DNA of 16,162 bases, taken from positions 1-16,162 of the forward strand of contig CAMCJC010000017.1 in assembly GCA_945875065.1 (NCBI GenBank), in the 5' to 3' direction. Of the stretch, positions 6,224 to 13,853 are shown one piece after another (the stretch's first letter is position 1; each line of letters begins with the position of its first letter). Made by a program: the position numbers and the translations under genes. This DNA is from an uncultured Propionibacteriaceae bacterium. GTDB lineage: Bacteria > Actinomycetota > Actinomycetes > Propionibacteriales > Propionibacteriaceae. The notes beneath the pieces are model-generated. The model was not told the DNA's origin, searched no databases, and saw only the letters and a list, made by a program, of their open reading frames with translations.

Positions 6224-7957
6224 ATGTCCACCAGCATTGATCTTGGGCCGATTAAGCGGCACATGGACGACGTCGGACAGCAGATTCTCCGCCACGTCGA
6301 CAACCAGATAGACGCGGTTCAAGGCAACATCGGCACAGTTAGGCACGATCTACACCTGACCCGCGACGAGCTTGTCGACCTCAGGCGGGAGTTCCAGGCC
6401 TTCGTCGAGCAATCGACCCGCACCGCCGCGATGCAGCAGTCGCAGACGAAGATCGTCGACCTGAAGGCCCAGTTGGACCGCGAGTTCGGGCATTACTCGC
6501 AGGTCCGGCGCACCTCGATCGGTTTGTTGCAGAGCTTCGACGTCGGCAACGTCTCCAACGCCGTCGCCACGACCCTGGCCGAGGAACTGATGCTCCAGAC
6601 CCCCCGCTACTGGCTGGCACCGGCCCTGGTCGCGCTCGCCGCCTGGTCACACGACCGGCAGGACATCGCCGAGAAGTCGGTGCAGGAGGCCTTCGCCCGC
6701 GATCGCCACAAGACCAGCTTGTTCTTCGCTCTCGTCCTGCGACGCCAGGGGCGCCTTCCGGCGTCGGTGCGCTGGCTGCGCCACTATTTCGCGTCCCTGG
6801 ACCCGACCGCCCTGACCCGCGAGTTCGCCGTGATCTTGGAAGCCGCCTCATGTGATGCATTCGGCGTCGAGGGCCAGGAACTGCTGTCGGAGAAGCTGGC
6901 GACGTGGTCCAAGGAACTGCGCGACAGCAACGAGATCGTCGAAGAGCAGATCAACCGGTGGCACGATGAGATCTCTGGCCACCAGCAGAGCCTCGGGCCC
7001 GACGAGTACGGTGCGCTGCGGGCGGTGTGCCCGCAATGGCGGGACCTGAGCCACGGCCTGGAGGCCGCCAGCGCCCTGCCGCCCCTGCGCGAGAAGTACG
7101 CGAAAGTGCGGGACTTCGAGGCACCGCTGTCCACGCGGCTCGAGGACCTCCTCGACGACATCCTCGATGCGCTCGTCACCGAGTTCGACGCGGAGGAGTT
7201 GCCGCTGCGCCGCGAGGTCGTCTACCACGAGGCGGTCATCGAGGAGCAGGGCGACCTGGATCGTGCCCGGCAGAAGGCGGACCTTCTCGGCGAGGCGCTC
7301 GCGGAGACCAACGACGTCGTCACCTTGCAGACGATGGGGGCGATCAGCCCCGATCTGCTGGGGATCGGCACCCAGACGCAGAAGATCGCCATCGGTGCGG
7401 CCCCCAGCGATTTCCGAACCGCAGTTGGCCGCTACTGCGCCGCCTACCGATCCAAAGCGCCGGGGGAAATCACCTTCGAGTTCGGTCCCAAGCATTCCAA
7501 CTTCGCGACCACTCACGGCTTCGTCGGAGCGACGTTAAAGGCCTCGGCGGGCCAGGCTGAGAGCGAGCAGCGTCTCCAGGAGACATGGGGAAAGACCATG
7601 GATCCGAAGATCGAGGCCGCGAAGTTCGCGGATAGCTACTACTACAAGCCAGGTACCATCGCTGCTGTCATCGCCCTGATCCTGCTCCTCATCAATCCCT
7701 GGGCGGGCTTCCTTGCTCTGCTCGGCGGCGTCGCCGTCGTCTGGTTCCTCGGCGAACAGAAGCGCAAGGCGTGCCAGCAGGAGGTCGTCGCGCTGGAGAA
7801 GCAACGCCAGGAAGGCTACGACTTCTCCGTCCAGCTGCTCCGCACCGCCCAAGCCGAGCTGGCCGACGCGCGCCTCGATTTCGAAGACCTGGATGCCACC
7901 GAATCGGCCGTGCTCGAACTCATCGACGGCTGGCCCACCGCCAATAAGGAGGACTGA
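6224..7957 (+). CDS. coiled-coil membrane protein, 577 aa, unknown family
   Basis: The start ATG has AGGAAAG just upstream, 18 bases after the previous stop. Residues 1-85 are a coiled coil (IKRHMDDVGQQILRHVDNQI and onward). Residues 100-225 form a helical region with features of tandem helical repeats (RYWLAPALVALAAWSHDRQ, FALVLRRQGRLPASVRWLRH). More charged helices follow to about 360. Residues about 478-511 are two adjacent hydrophobic spans separated by NPWAGF, forming a membrane hairpin. After it comes another coiled coil (RKACQQEVVALEKQRQEGYD). There is no signal peptide, so both long arms should face the cytoplasm. It could be a membrane-anchored scaffold for the TIR-like and AAA+ proteins of the same operon; that role is inferred. 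Residue 438 is a TTA codon. I do not recognise a named family. Confidence 0.88.
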   Translation: MSTSIDLGPIKRHMDDVGQQILRHVDNQIDAVQGNIGTVRHDLHLTRDELVDLRREFQAFVEQSTRTAAMQQSQTKIVDLKAQLDREFGHYSQVRRTSIGLLQSFDVGNVSNAVATTLAEELMLQTPRYWLAPALVALAAWSHDRQDIAEKSVQEAFARDRHKTSLFFALVLRRQGRLPASVRWLRHYFASLDPTALTREFAVILEAASCDAFGVEGQELLSEKLATWSKELRDSNEIVEEQINRWHDEISGHQQSLGPDEYGALRAVCPQWRDLSHGLEAASALPPLREKYAKVRDFEAPLSTRLEDLLDDILDALVTEFDAEELPLRREVVYHEAVIEEQGDLDRARQKADLLGEALAETNDVVTLQTMGAISPDLLGIGTQTQKIAIGAAPSDFRTAVGRYCAAYRSKAPGEITFEFGPKHSNFATTHGFVGATLKASAGQAESEQRLQETWGKTMDPKIEAAKFADSYYYKPGTIAAVIALILLLINPWAGFLALLGGVAVVWFLGEQKRKACQQEVVALEKQRQEGYDFSVQLLRTAQAELADARLDFEDLDATESAVLELIDGWPTANKED

Positions 7958-7958
7958 C

Positions 7959-8180
7959 ATGACCACCCCGAATGTCCAAGTGCGACGCCCAGTCGCTTCC
8001 CGTTTCGTGCCGCGTCCCGCCGACCAGACCGACGAGACCCGGCTGGTCCGCCGCAACGTGCTCCAGGCCACCCGCTCCGTGCAGGAACGGGCGACGAAGC
8101 GGGAGCGCCTCATCGCCGGCGACCTGCCCGACTGGGATCCGCTGCCCCCGGGAGAGCTGCTCGTCAAGCGCGGTGCCTAA
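7959..8180 (+). CDS. small basic hypothetical protein, 73 aa
   Basis: ATG 7959 has AAGGAGG inside the last codons of the upstream gene, five bases away, and starts two bases after its TGA. The product begins MTTPNVQVRRPVASRFVPRP. It has one predicted helix (RLVRRNVLQATRSVQERATK) and ends with a proline-rich stretch (DWDPLPPGELLVKRGA). A longer reading of the same frame from 7713 only overlaps the upstream gene antiparallel to its codon pattern and is rejected. No family is recognised. Its size and position suggest a subunit or adaptor. The next gene begins immediately after its TAA. Confidence 0.8.
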   Translation: MTTPNVQVRRPVASRFVPRPADQTDETRLVRRNVLQATRSVQERATKRERLIAGDLPDWDPLPPGELLVKRGA

Positions 8181-8735
8181 ATGATCCGGGGCAGCTCTCA
8201 CTACGAGACTTGGGTCCTGACGCTGCGAGCGTGGAGCCAGGACCCGCAGGTCGACATCTCCGACCTGCCGGTGCTCGACGAGCACAGCGTGCCTGCCGAC
8301 GTGTTCACCCGCCTAGCGGACCACATCGTCGCCGCCCAGAACGTGCTGATGCGGTCGTGGCGGGACCGCTTCGAACGGCTCCTCGGGGCCGCACAGACCG
8401 AGTTCGATGTGGCCCAGGCCATGCTCGACGGGCGCCGCGTGCTGCGGCGTCGCGTCGAACTGGCGCGCCACCCGTCGCTGCCACAGTCGCTAAGGGAGGC
8501 GCTGGAAGAGGCGTGCACGCGCGACCTCCAGCGGATCCAGGAGGAGCTGGAGCAGTCGATACGCGACGCGGCCTCCGCCCAGGCCAGGGACGCCAGTTTC
8601 TGGGAGCGGCGCCTGCTCGCCGTCCATCAGAACCCCGTTACGGGTGCCTTGACGGCCCCGCTGGTCCCGCCCGTCGCTTCCGAGGAACCCGCGCCGGTGG
8701 CGAATCGCCGCTGGCCCCGTCGTCGAGTCCTGTGA
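8181..8735 (+). CDS. hypothetical helical protein, 184 aa
   Basis: ATG 8181 directly abuts the preceding TAA with no strong ribosome binding site, so translation probably continues by re-initiation. That would fix its dose to the 73-aa protein. Residues 1-45 look globular (HYETWVLTLRAWSQDPQVDI). Residues 46-140 are long helices with coiled-coil character (RRVLRRRVELARHPSLPQSL, RDLQRIQEELEQSIRDAASA). The last 35 residues are Pro/Arg-rich (VASEEPAPVANRRWPRRRVL) and probably disordered. I do not recognise the family. Its TGA at 8733-8735 overlaps the GAGGA ribosome binding site of the AAA+ gene, again implying coupled expression. It may bridge the coiled-coil membrane protein and the ATPase, which is inference only. 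Confidence 0.83.
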   Translation: MIRGSSHYETWVLTLRAWSQDPQVDISDLPVLDEHSVPADVFTRLADHIVAAQNVLMRSWRDRFERLLGAAQTEFDVAQAMLDGRRVLRRRVELARHPSLPQSLREALEEACTRDLQRIQEELEQSIRDAASAQARDASFWERRLLAVHQNPVTGALTAPLVPPVASEEPAPVANRRWPRRRVL

Positions 8736-8741
8736 GGATAA

Positions 8742-10283
8742 ATGCCGAACTATCACGCCACGCAGAGCCTCGTTCAGCGCTACCTGAGCGCGCGGGTACC
8801 TCTGATCGTCATCCAGTCGATCGAGCCGCAGCGCGTCCTGACTCTGCTCGCCGAGCTAGCACAGCGCATGCGCGTCCTAACGTTCTTCGAGCACTCGCTG
8901 ACCGACGGCATCCGCGACCTGCTGACGGGGCAGCTCCTCAGCGAGGACGCCCCGCTCGCCCTGGCCCTGGAACAGGCGCGGTCCACGTTCAAGTCGCGGC
9001 CCAACAGCAACTTCATCTTCACCGACGTTGAAGGCCTCGACGAGGAGAGTTCCATGTCCCGGCACTTCGCGGAGATGGTACGGCTGGCGGAGTCGCGGCA
9101 GGGCACCATCGTGCTCATCGCCTCGTCGCCGGTATGGACGGGACTCACGCGCCTCGGCATGAGCGTCGCCCTCGACTTACCGGATCAGGCGGAGATGCGG
9201 GAGGTCGTCGCAAACATGATCGACGACCACCGCGCCATCATGACCATTCAATGGCAGGAGCGGGAGGTGACGCGGGCCGCCGAGGCGCTGGCGGGCATCA
9301 CCCAGATGGAGGCCACCAACGTCGTGGCAAGTCTGGTGGCCAAGGGTGCCGTCAAGAACGAGGACCTCGCCGAGCTGAGCTCGTTCAAGGACCAGATCTT
9401 CGGGGAACTCAACGGGCTCGAACGCATCCGGCTCAAGGATGACTTCACCGTCGGAGGGCTCGGGAACCTCAAGCAGTGGTTGGTGCCGCGCGAGCAGCTG
9501 ATGAAGGCGGATCTGACGGGCACCAACCTGCATCCGCCGAAGGGGGTGCTGCTGGTGGGTGTGCCGGGATGTGGAAAGTCGCTGTCGGCTAAGGCGATCG
9601 CGTCGCAGTGGGGGCTGCCCCTGTACAGGCTGGACATGGCCTCGATCCTGGGCCAGTACGTCGGCCAATCGGAGGCGCGGCTGCGCGAGGCCCTGGCGAC
9701 GGCGGAGCGGGTCGCGCCATGCGTGCTGTGGATCGACGAGATCGAGAAGGGGCTTGCGCAGGGCTTCCAGGATGGCGTGACCAAGCGCCTGATCGGGCAG
9801 TTCCTGTTTTGGATGCAGGAGCAAACCGCCAAGGTGTTCATGGTGGCCACCGCCAACGACGTGACGACGCTGCCGCCGGAGTTGCTGCGCAAGGGCCGCT
9901 TCGATGAGCTGTTCTTCGTCGACCTGCCCGATGCCGCCGACCGAGCGGAAATCCTGCAGCTGTACTTCAACAAGTACCTGAAGGTGGTGCCCTCGCCGGA
10001 CTTCTTGGCGGAACTGACACGCCTGACGGAGGGCTTCTCCGGCTCCGATATCGACGCGGTGGTGCACGATATCGGCACCAAGGTGTTCGTCGAACAGCGC
10101 GCGGATCTGCCTTCCGAGGCGGAGATGCGGCAGTTCTTCGTCAACGTCGTCCCGTACTCGCAGACTAACCCGGAGGACGTCGCCAATATCCGGGCGTGGG
10201 GTAACTCGCGCTGCGTCCCGGCGTCGCACCGGGTCGACGACACGTCGCCGGTGCCTACGGGCCGCCGCGTCGTCGTGCTGTAG
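8742..10283 (+). CDS. AAA+ ATPase, Ycf46-like
   Basis: A 513-residue AAA+ ATPase whose layout matches the Ycf46 family. An N-terminal domain (about 1-200) resembles a degenerate nucleotide-binding fold (VPLIVIQSIEPQRVLTLLAE, NSNFIFTDVEGL). It is followed by an intact AAA+ module: Walker A GVPGCGKS at 273-280, Walker B CVLWIDEIEK with Asp332-Glu333, sensor-1 ATAND with Asn372, and arginine-finger candidates in LLRKGRFDE at 381-389. The lid domain includes LTEGFSGSDIDAVV. The chemistry is ATP-driven remodelling in a ring, but the substrate is unknown. Ycf46 itself is known from cyanobacteria and plastids, whereas here the gene closes an operon with a TIR-like effector. Residue 146 is a TTA codon. 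The stop lies seven bases from the convergent fragment at 10291. ATPase identity is certain; the role in a conflict system is inferred. Confidence 0.93.
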   Translation: MPNYHATQSLVQRYLSARVPLIVIQSIEPQRVLTLLAELAQRMRVLTFFEHSLTDGIRDLLTGQLLSEDAPLALALEQARSTFKSRPNSNFIFTDVEGLDEESSMSRHFAEMVRLAESRQGTIVLIASSPVWTGLTRLGMSVALDLPDQAEMREVVANMIDDHRAIMTIQWQEREVTRAAEALAGITQMEATNVVASLVAKGAVKNEDLAELSSFKDQIFGELNGLERIRLKDDFTVGGLGNLKQWLVPREQLMKADLTGTNLHPPKGVLLVGVPGCGKSLSAKAIASQWGLPLYRLDMASILGQYVGQSEARLREALATAERVAPCVLWIDEIEKGLAQGFQDGVTKRLIGQFLFWMQEQTAKVFMVATANDVTTLPPELLRKGRFDELFFVDLPDAADRAEILQLYFNKYLKVVPSPDFLAELTRLTEGFSGSDIDAVVHDIGTKVFVEQRADLPSEAEMRQFFVNVVPYSQTNPEDVANIRAWGNSRCVPASHRVDDTSPVPTGRRVVVL

Positions 10284-10290
10284 GAGGTCG

Positions 10291-10590
10291 TCAGCGCAGG
10301 ACTAGAAAGAGCATGGCGATTGGCAGCAGTAACAGCAGGATCACGTAGTTCCCGATGATGCCGCGCCCTAATTCGGTTAGGGAGGGGTTCATCGATTGCA
10401 CGAGCCAGGCCTGGCGGACACCATGGATGACCGGCCCGTGCACGGTGAGGCGCTGGTAGTTGACGATTGGGGGATCGGCTGCCAGCTCCACCTTCTCGAT
10501 CCCGGAGCCGGTGTCGAGTTCTAATTTCCAGCCTTTACGTTTCCCATTGGGGCCGCGGGTGCGTAGGCCGGCTCCGAGCAGGACGAGTTG
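10291..10590 (-). pseudogene. 3' fragment of a membrane protein gene (OB-like domain plus C-terminal span)
   Basis: Only the last ~100 residues look genuine. They are a beta-rich domain (KGWKLELDTGSGIEKVELAA, LTVHGPVIHGVRQAWLV) resembling an OB fold, then one membrane helix (NYVILLLLLPIAMLFLVLR) at the extreme C-terminus. Further upstream the same frame stays open to 10755, but that part is antisense to the TIR coding region and reads like noise. No ATG or GTG start exists near the boundary. The gene has therefore lost its 5' end where it meets the plus-strand TIR fragment. Two TTA codons are present. The OB comparison is by pattern only. It might still be expressed from a CTG or TTG start, though I think that unlikely. 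Confidence 0.55.
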
Positions 10591-11148
10591 GCCCGGGTGG
10601 CTCTGCGAGACTTGGAGGATGCAGGCCTGACCTGTTGGTACGCACCCCGCGATGTCCCACCCGGCGGGGACTGGGCTGGCGAGATCATCCTCGGGGTGCG
10701 ACGCGCAAAGGCATTGCTGGTCATCGTGTCGGCGTCCAGCGCCGACAGCAGCCACGTGCAGCGCGAGCTTCAGGTGGCCATAGACGCGAAGGTGCCCATC
10801 TACTGGCTCAAGCTTTCAGACGAGTTCCCGGATGCACTGCGCTACGAGTTGACCAGCACGAGCGGCATCGAGTGGGAGCATCGCGACGAAGCCCCGCAGG
10901 CGATGCTGGATGCGCTGGTGGCGGCGGACGAGCAAGCCGACGAACTCGACGGGCGAGAAGCATTGCGTCGCACGCCGTGGGCGGTCGGGGTCGGTGTTGG
11001 GCTGTGGTGGGCTCTGCTCTATTGCGTGCTGGTGCTCTTCACGGCGAAGGGGGGACCTAAGCCGGGCGACTGGTGGATCGGCCCGGCCTTCGCGGCCATG
11101 TTCGTCACGATCTGGGTCCACTTCCTGGCGATTCGACCCGAGGACTGA
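10567..11148 (+). pseudogene. TIR-domain membrane protein, N-terminus missing
   Basis: The reading frame opens after TAG 10564-10566. The first usable start is TTG 10588, which gives 186 residues and has no ribosome binding site. The sequence is clearly a TIR domain that begins at helix A: DELARVALRDLEDAGLTCWY, then APRDVPPGGDW, then ALLVIVSASSADSSHVQREL. The candidate catalytic Glu60 lies in the HVQREL helix (numbered from TTG). The first beta strand and its loop, normally starting the TIR fold, are absent. After the TIR domain come two membrane spans at about 131-151 and 162-181, ending FLAIRPED. Intact relatives would be membrane-anchored TIR NADases or adaptors. The missing strand should destroy NADase activity, so I call it a truncated gene, although the rest is intact and under coding constraint. 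Its stop lies six bases from the convergent RyR gene. Confidence 0.72.
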
Positions 11149-11154
11149 GGCGGT

Positions 11155-12702
11155 TCAGGGGTTGCGCCGCGCGTCGAAGACCTCGATGTTGGCGTCGGCC
11201 AAGATATGTGGCAGCTGGGCCGCGATGTCGAGGTCGTACTGCTTCAGGTTCTCGTGCAGGGACCCCCAGGGCTGGGCCCATTTGTGGTCGCCGCGGCCGT
11301 TTCGGCGCTCGTTGAGCGCCCAGCGGCGGTGTTCCAACTCGCCCAGGCGTTTTAGAAGGTCGCTTTCCGCGAGATTCACCGGCTCGGGCCTCTCGGAGTA
11401 GCGCCAGTCCAGGGCGACGGCAGCGTGGGCCGTGGCACAACCGACGATCGTCGCACGGTTGCTCGCCTTCGCGAATGGGGTCAGCTCGTCCCACAGCATC
11501 CGTGCCAGCGGCGAACTAGATGCATTGTTTGTGGCGGCACCAACCCCCTGGTAGGCCAGATGCACCTGCGGCGCGAGCCGGTCGACCAGTTCCGGCGTGA
11601 GGAGCGGGGAATGGCCGGCGGGACGCACTGGCGCGTAGCCGGCGCGGGCCGCCAGCAGCGGGAACTGTGCCGCGAGCTCTAGGGCGGTCAGCCGTGCGCC
11701 GTCGGTCGGCTCGACCTCCAGGTGCTGGAGCAGCCGGTCGGCGACCGTCCCCAACTCACCGGGGGTCAGGACGACCTGCTGGGGGAGCCGCCTGGAGGTC
11801 ACGTCCAGCCGCAGAGTCTCCAGCTCGAGTAGCTCGGGTATCGCCGCAGCCAGCCGCAGGAACGGCGCGGTCACCGATTCTGGCTGGTCGTCCCAGCGTG
11901 CGCGGCCCTCGACGTAGCGGATGGTGGGGAACAGAGGTGCCTCGGGCCGGGTAGCCTCTGCGCCCGGGGCTGAAAGCCAGGCGACATCGTCGAACAGCAG
12001 GCGCGCCAGGAGCGGGAGCCGGGCGAACCAGTGCGAGGGAATCCGGCCCGGGTGAGTCTCGACCGCGACGTGCCGCTGGGCCACCTGGATCGGCGCCTCG
12101 TAGATGCCGCCGAGCGGCCAGGCGACCTCGCCGGAGGTGACCACCACGACACGGGCGCCCTCGACCTCCTGGGTGATGGCCCGTGCGGTCGCGACCGCCG
12201 CGCTCTCCGGGGCCGCCGCAATGTAGACGGTGGGTCCGGTGGGGGTGCCTCGCTCCGCGGGCGGGGCCTGCCAGCCTGCGACGAGGCCCAGGATCTCCTC
12301 GACGACCCGGGCGGGCCGCAGGTCGCTCGAGCCGAGCGGCCCGGTGGGGCGGGGAGCTTCCGCGGCTCGGATGCGGTGCGGGATCACGGCCTGGGTCGGG
12401 TCGCTCCACGCCGACTCGATCTCGGCGGCGATGCGGTCGGCGACGCGGGAGTCGCCGACGACGAATGGTGGTGGACTGACGTGCTCCCGCGGATGCGGCG
12501 GGACGCTCGCGAGCGCGGTGCGGACCAGCGTCGGCAGCCAAGCGACGGCTGTGAGGCTTTTGTCCCCAGTCCAGAGGTTGGCGACGCCGTCGTCCTCGAA
12601 CACCGCGACGACCGGCTCGTCGGGGTGCTGGCGGCGATGCTCGCCTAACAGACGGGCGGTTTCGTCGTCGTCGGTGCCGGAGATGATGGCATGCTGAGGC
12701 AT
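11155..12702 (-). CDS. RyR-domain protein with N-terminal Rossmann-like region
   Basis: A 515-residue cytoplasmic protein. The N-terminus (HAIISGTDDDETARLLGEHR, then EPVVAVFEDD) resembles a TrkA-N/Rossmann nucleotide-binding start, though the glycine motif is weak. The central region has a second alpha/beta pattern (TVYIAAAPESAAVATARAIT, ARVVVVTSGEVAWPLGG). The C-terminus holds RyR-type repeats. A divergent copy lies near 376-430 (LAPQVHLAYQ, LWDELTPFAKASNR). A clear one lies at 453-510 with LGELEHRRWALNERRNGRG, HKWAQPW and a following helix. RyR domains are thought to bind nucleotides or related ligands in prokaryotic conflict and signalling proteins, so this may be the sensor for the CHAT protease transcribed divergently 32 bases away. 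Residue 19 is a TTA codon. The start has no obvious ribosome binding site, so a leaderless transcript is possible. The RyR call is good; the N-terminal call is tentative. Confidence 0.82.
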   Translation of the reverse strand: MPQHAIISGTDDDETARLLGEHRRQHPDEPVVAVFEDDGVANLWTGDKSLTAVAWLPTLVRTALASVPPHPREHVSPPPFVVGDSRVADRIAAEIESAWSDPTQAVIPHRIRAAEAPRPTGPLGSSDLRPARVVEEILGLVAGWQAPPAERGTPTGPTVYIAAAPESAAVATARAITQEVEGARVVVVTSGEVAWPLGGIYEAPIQVAQRHVAVETHPGRIPSHWFARLPLLARLLFDDVAWLSAPGAEATRPEAPLFPTIRYVEGRARWDDQPESVTAPFLRLAAAIPELLELETLRLDVTSRRLPQQVVLTPGELGTVADRLLQHLEVEPTDGARLTALELAAQFPLLAARAGYAPVRPAGHSPLLTPELVDRLAPQVHLAYQGVGAATNNASSSPLARMLWDELTPFAKASNRATIVGCATAHAAVALDWRYSERPEPVNLAESDLLKRLGELEHRRWALNERRNGRGDHKWAQPWGSLHENLKQYDLDIAAQLPHILADANIEVFDARRNP

Positions 12703-12734
12703 GCATCCAGTTTGGCACCGGGGAGGGAACGGCG
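12703..12734. promoter_or_regulatory. 32-base divergent gap between RyR and CHAT genes
   Basis: The two start codons are only 32 bases apart, so at least one promoter must extend into a coding region or drive a leaderless transcript. The CHAT gene has GGGGAGGGA just upstream of its ATG. The minus-strand gene has no matching site. The overlapping palindromes GCATGC and ATGCAT cover the minus-strand start codon and could bind a dimeric regulator, but six-base palindromes are common. Confidence 0.3.
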
Positions 12735-13853
12735 ATGGCTCGAAACGACGATCGGCCCGTGGTTCAGCTCATTGGTGACGGCATTGCGGGCCGCTGGCTT
12801 TCCTGGCGGTGGAGCGATTCGCGTGAGTTCGGCGTCCACCGGGTTGAGGGCCTCGACGAGGCGCTCGCCGCCTTCCACGCCGCCCTGCCGCGCGGAGACG
12901 CCGGGCAGGTCGCGGATCTGCGCCTCGACGGCCCGCTGGCCCGGGAAAAGGACGAACTGAAACTCATGACCCGTCTCGCCGAGTGCCTGCTGCCGAAGGC
13001 CCTCAGGGGCCAGCTGCCGGATGCCGGCCGGGTCGATGTTCGGATCATGCCTAGCCCCGCGACCGCGCGCATCCCCTGGGGGTTGCTGCCGGTCGGGGAT
13101 AAGCGCTTGATCGAGTCGTCGGACGTGTCCTGGATCGGACCGATCCTGCCCCGCGACGTCGCGCCGCTCCCAGAGACCGCGCCTGCAGGAGCCAGCTACC
13201 AGGCGTTGTATGTGATCGACCCGCTATCCCACGGAGCAAACCCGCTCGGACTGCAAGGACTCACCTTTCCGGGGATGACGACGGCCGCTGTCCGGACCCG
13301 CAGGTTCACCCCCGAGCAATTAGCCGAAGAATTGGAGCAGGACCGGTCCAGGCTCTTCCTGCTGGGCCACGTCCAGCAACGGGCGCACCATGACGGGGAA
13401 ACCAGCTTCGCGATGACGGGGGGCAATCTGGGTGCCGCGACGGTGCTGCGGGAGAAGATGCACGTGCCACCGCGGGTGGCGATCGTCGCGTGTGGATCCG
13501 GCGTAGACCTGGCCGACCCCGAGCCCCTCGGCCTCGCCACAGCGTTCCTCATTCAGGGCGCCGACACCGTCCTCGGCACCCTCTGGCCGCTCCCGACCGA
13601 TACCGGCCTCGCCCAGGCGAATCCATCGGGCGAGGGGGCGTTCGAGGAGCTAGCAGTCGCCATCGACGAAGCTCTGATGGCGGAGGACCCCGTCGCCACC
13701 CTCTGCGAATACCAGCGGGAGCGGCTGAAGGCGTGGCGGAAGGAGCCGACCCTGCGGAACTCGCCGCTGGTGTGGGGGGCCGCGATGGCGATGACCGCGC
13801 CGAGGGAGCGGCACCTTGGCTCACAACAGCCGGCAGGAGACGGAGCTGGCTAG
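12735..13853 (+). CDS. CHAT-domain (caspase-like) protease
   Basis: A 372-residue protein with a C-terminal CHAT domain, the clan CD cysteine protease fold shared with caspases and separase. The start has GGGAGG at good distance. Residues 1-95 are a lead-in of unknown fold. After VDVRIMPSPATARIPWGLLP, typical of CHAT proteins, comes the catalytic His212 in LFLLGHVQ. Cys253 follows in VAIVACGSG, and AFLIQGADTVLGTLWPLPT is the usual strand after the cysteine. Both catalytic residues are present. CHAT proteases in bacteria act in regulated proteolysis and cell death, for instance with gRAMP in Craspase. Residue 196 is a TTA codon. The last 33 bases overlap the end of the minus-strand TPR-like gene. 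Its substrate is unknown, but neighbouring helical-repeat and RyR proteins are candidates for partners. Confidence 0.9.
   Translation: MARNDDRPVVQLIGDGIAGRWLSWRWSDSREFGVHRVEGLDEALAAFHAALPRGDAGQVADLRLDGPLAREKDELKLMTRLAECLLPKALRGQLPDAGRVDVRIMPSPATARIPWGLLPVGDKRLIESSDVSWIGPILPRDVAPLPETAPAGASYQALYVIDPLSHGANPLGLQGLTFPGMTTAAVRTRRFTPEQLAEELEQDRSRLFLLGHVQQRAHHDGETSFAMTGGNLGAATVLREKMHVPPRVAIVACGSGVDLADPEPLGLATAFLIQGADTVLGTLWPLPTDTGLAQANPSGEGAFEELAVAIDEALMAEDPVATLCEYQRERLKAWRKEPTLRNSPLVWGAAMAMTAPRERHLGSQQPAGDGAG

Noticed and set aside
9177..10243. Two long minus-strand ORFs (350 and 331 residues) antisense to the AAA+ gene
   Set aside because: The plus-strand frame has Walker A, Walker B, sensor and arginine-finger motifs; the antisense frames show none.
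10467..10587. Possible TIR N-terminus in another plus-strand frame
   Set aside because: I translated all three frames upstream of 10588 and found no TIR first strand; the region is better explained by the minus-strand gene, so a simple frameshift does not rescue it.
10591..10755. N-terminal extension of the minus-strand OB/membrane ORF
   Set aside because: It is exactly antisense to well-conserved TIR residues and reads as low-quality sequence, so only the C-terminal part is kept.
11756..12718. 320-residue minus-strand ORF overlapping the RyR gene
   Set aside because: An Arg/Pro-rich shadow in another frame of the RyR gene, typical of high-GC DNA.
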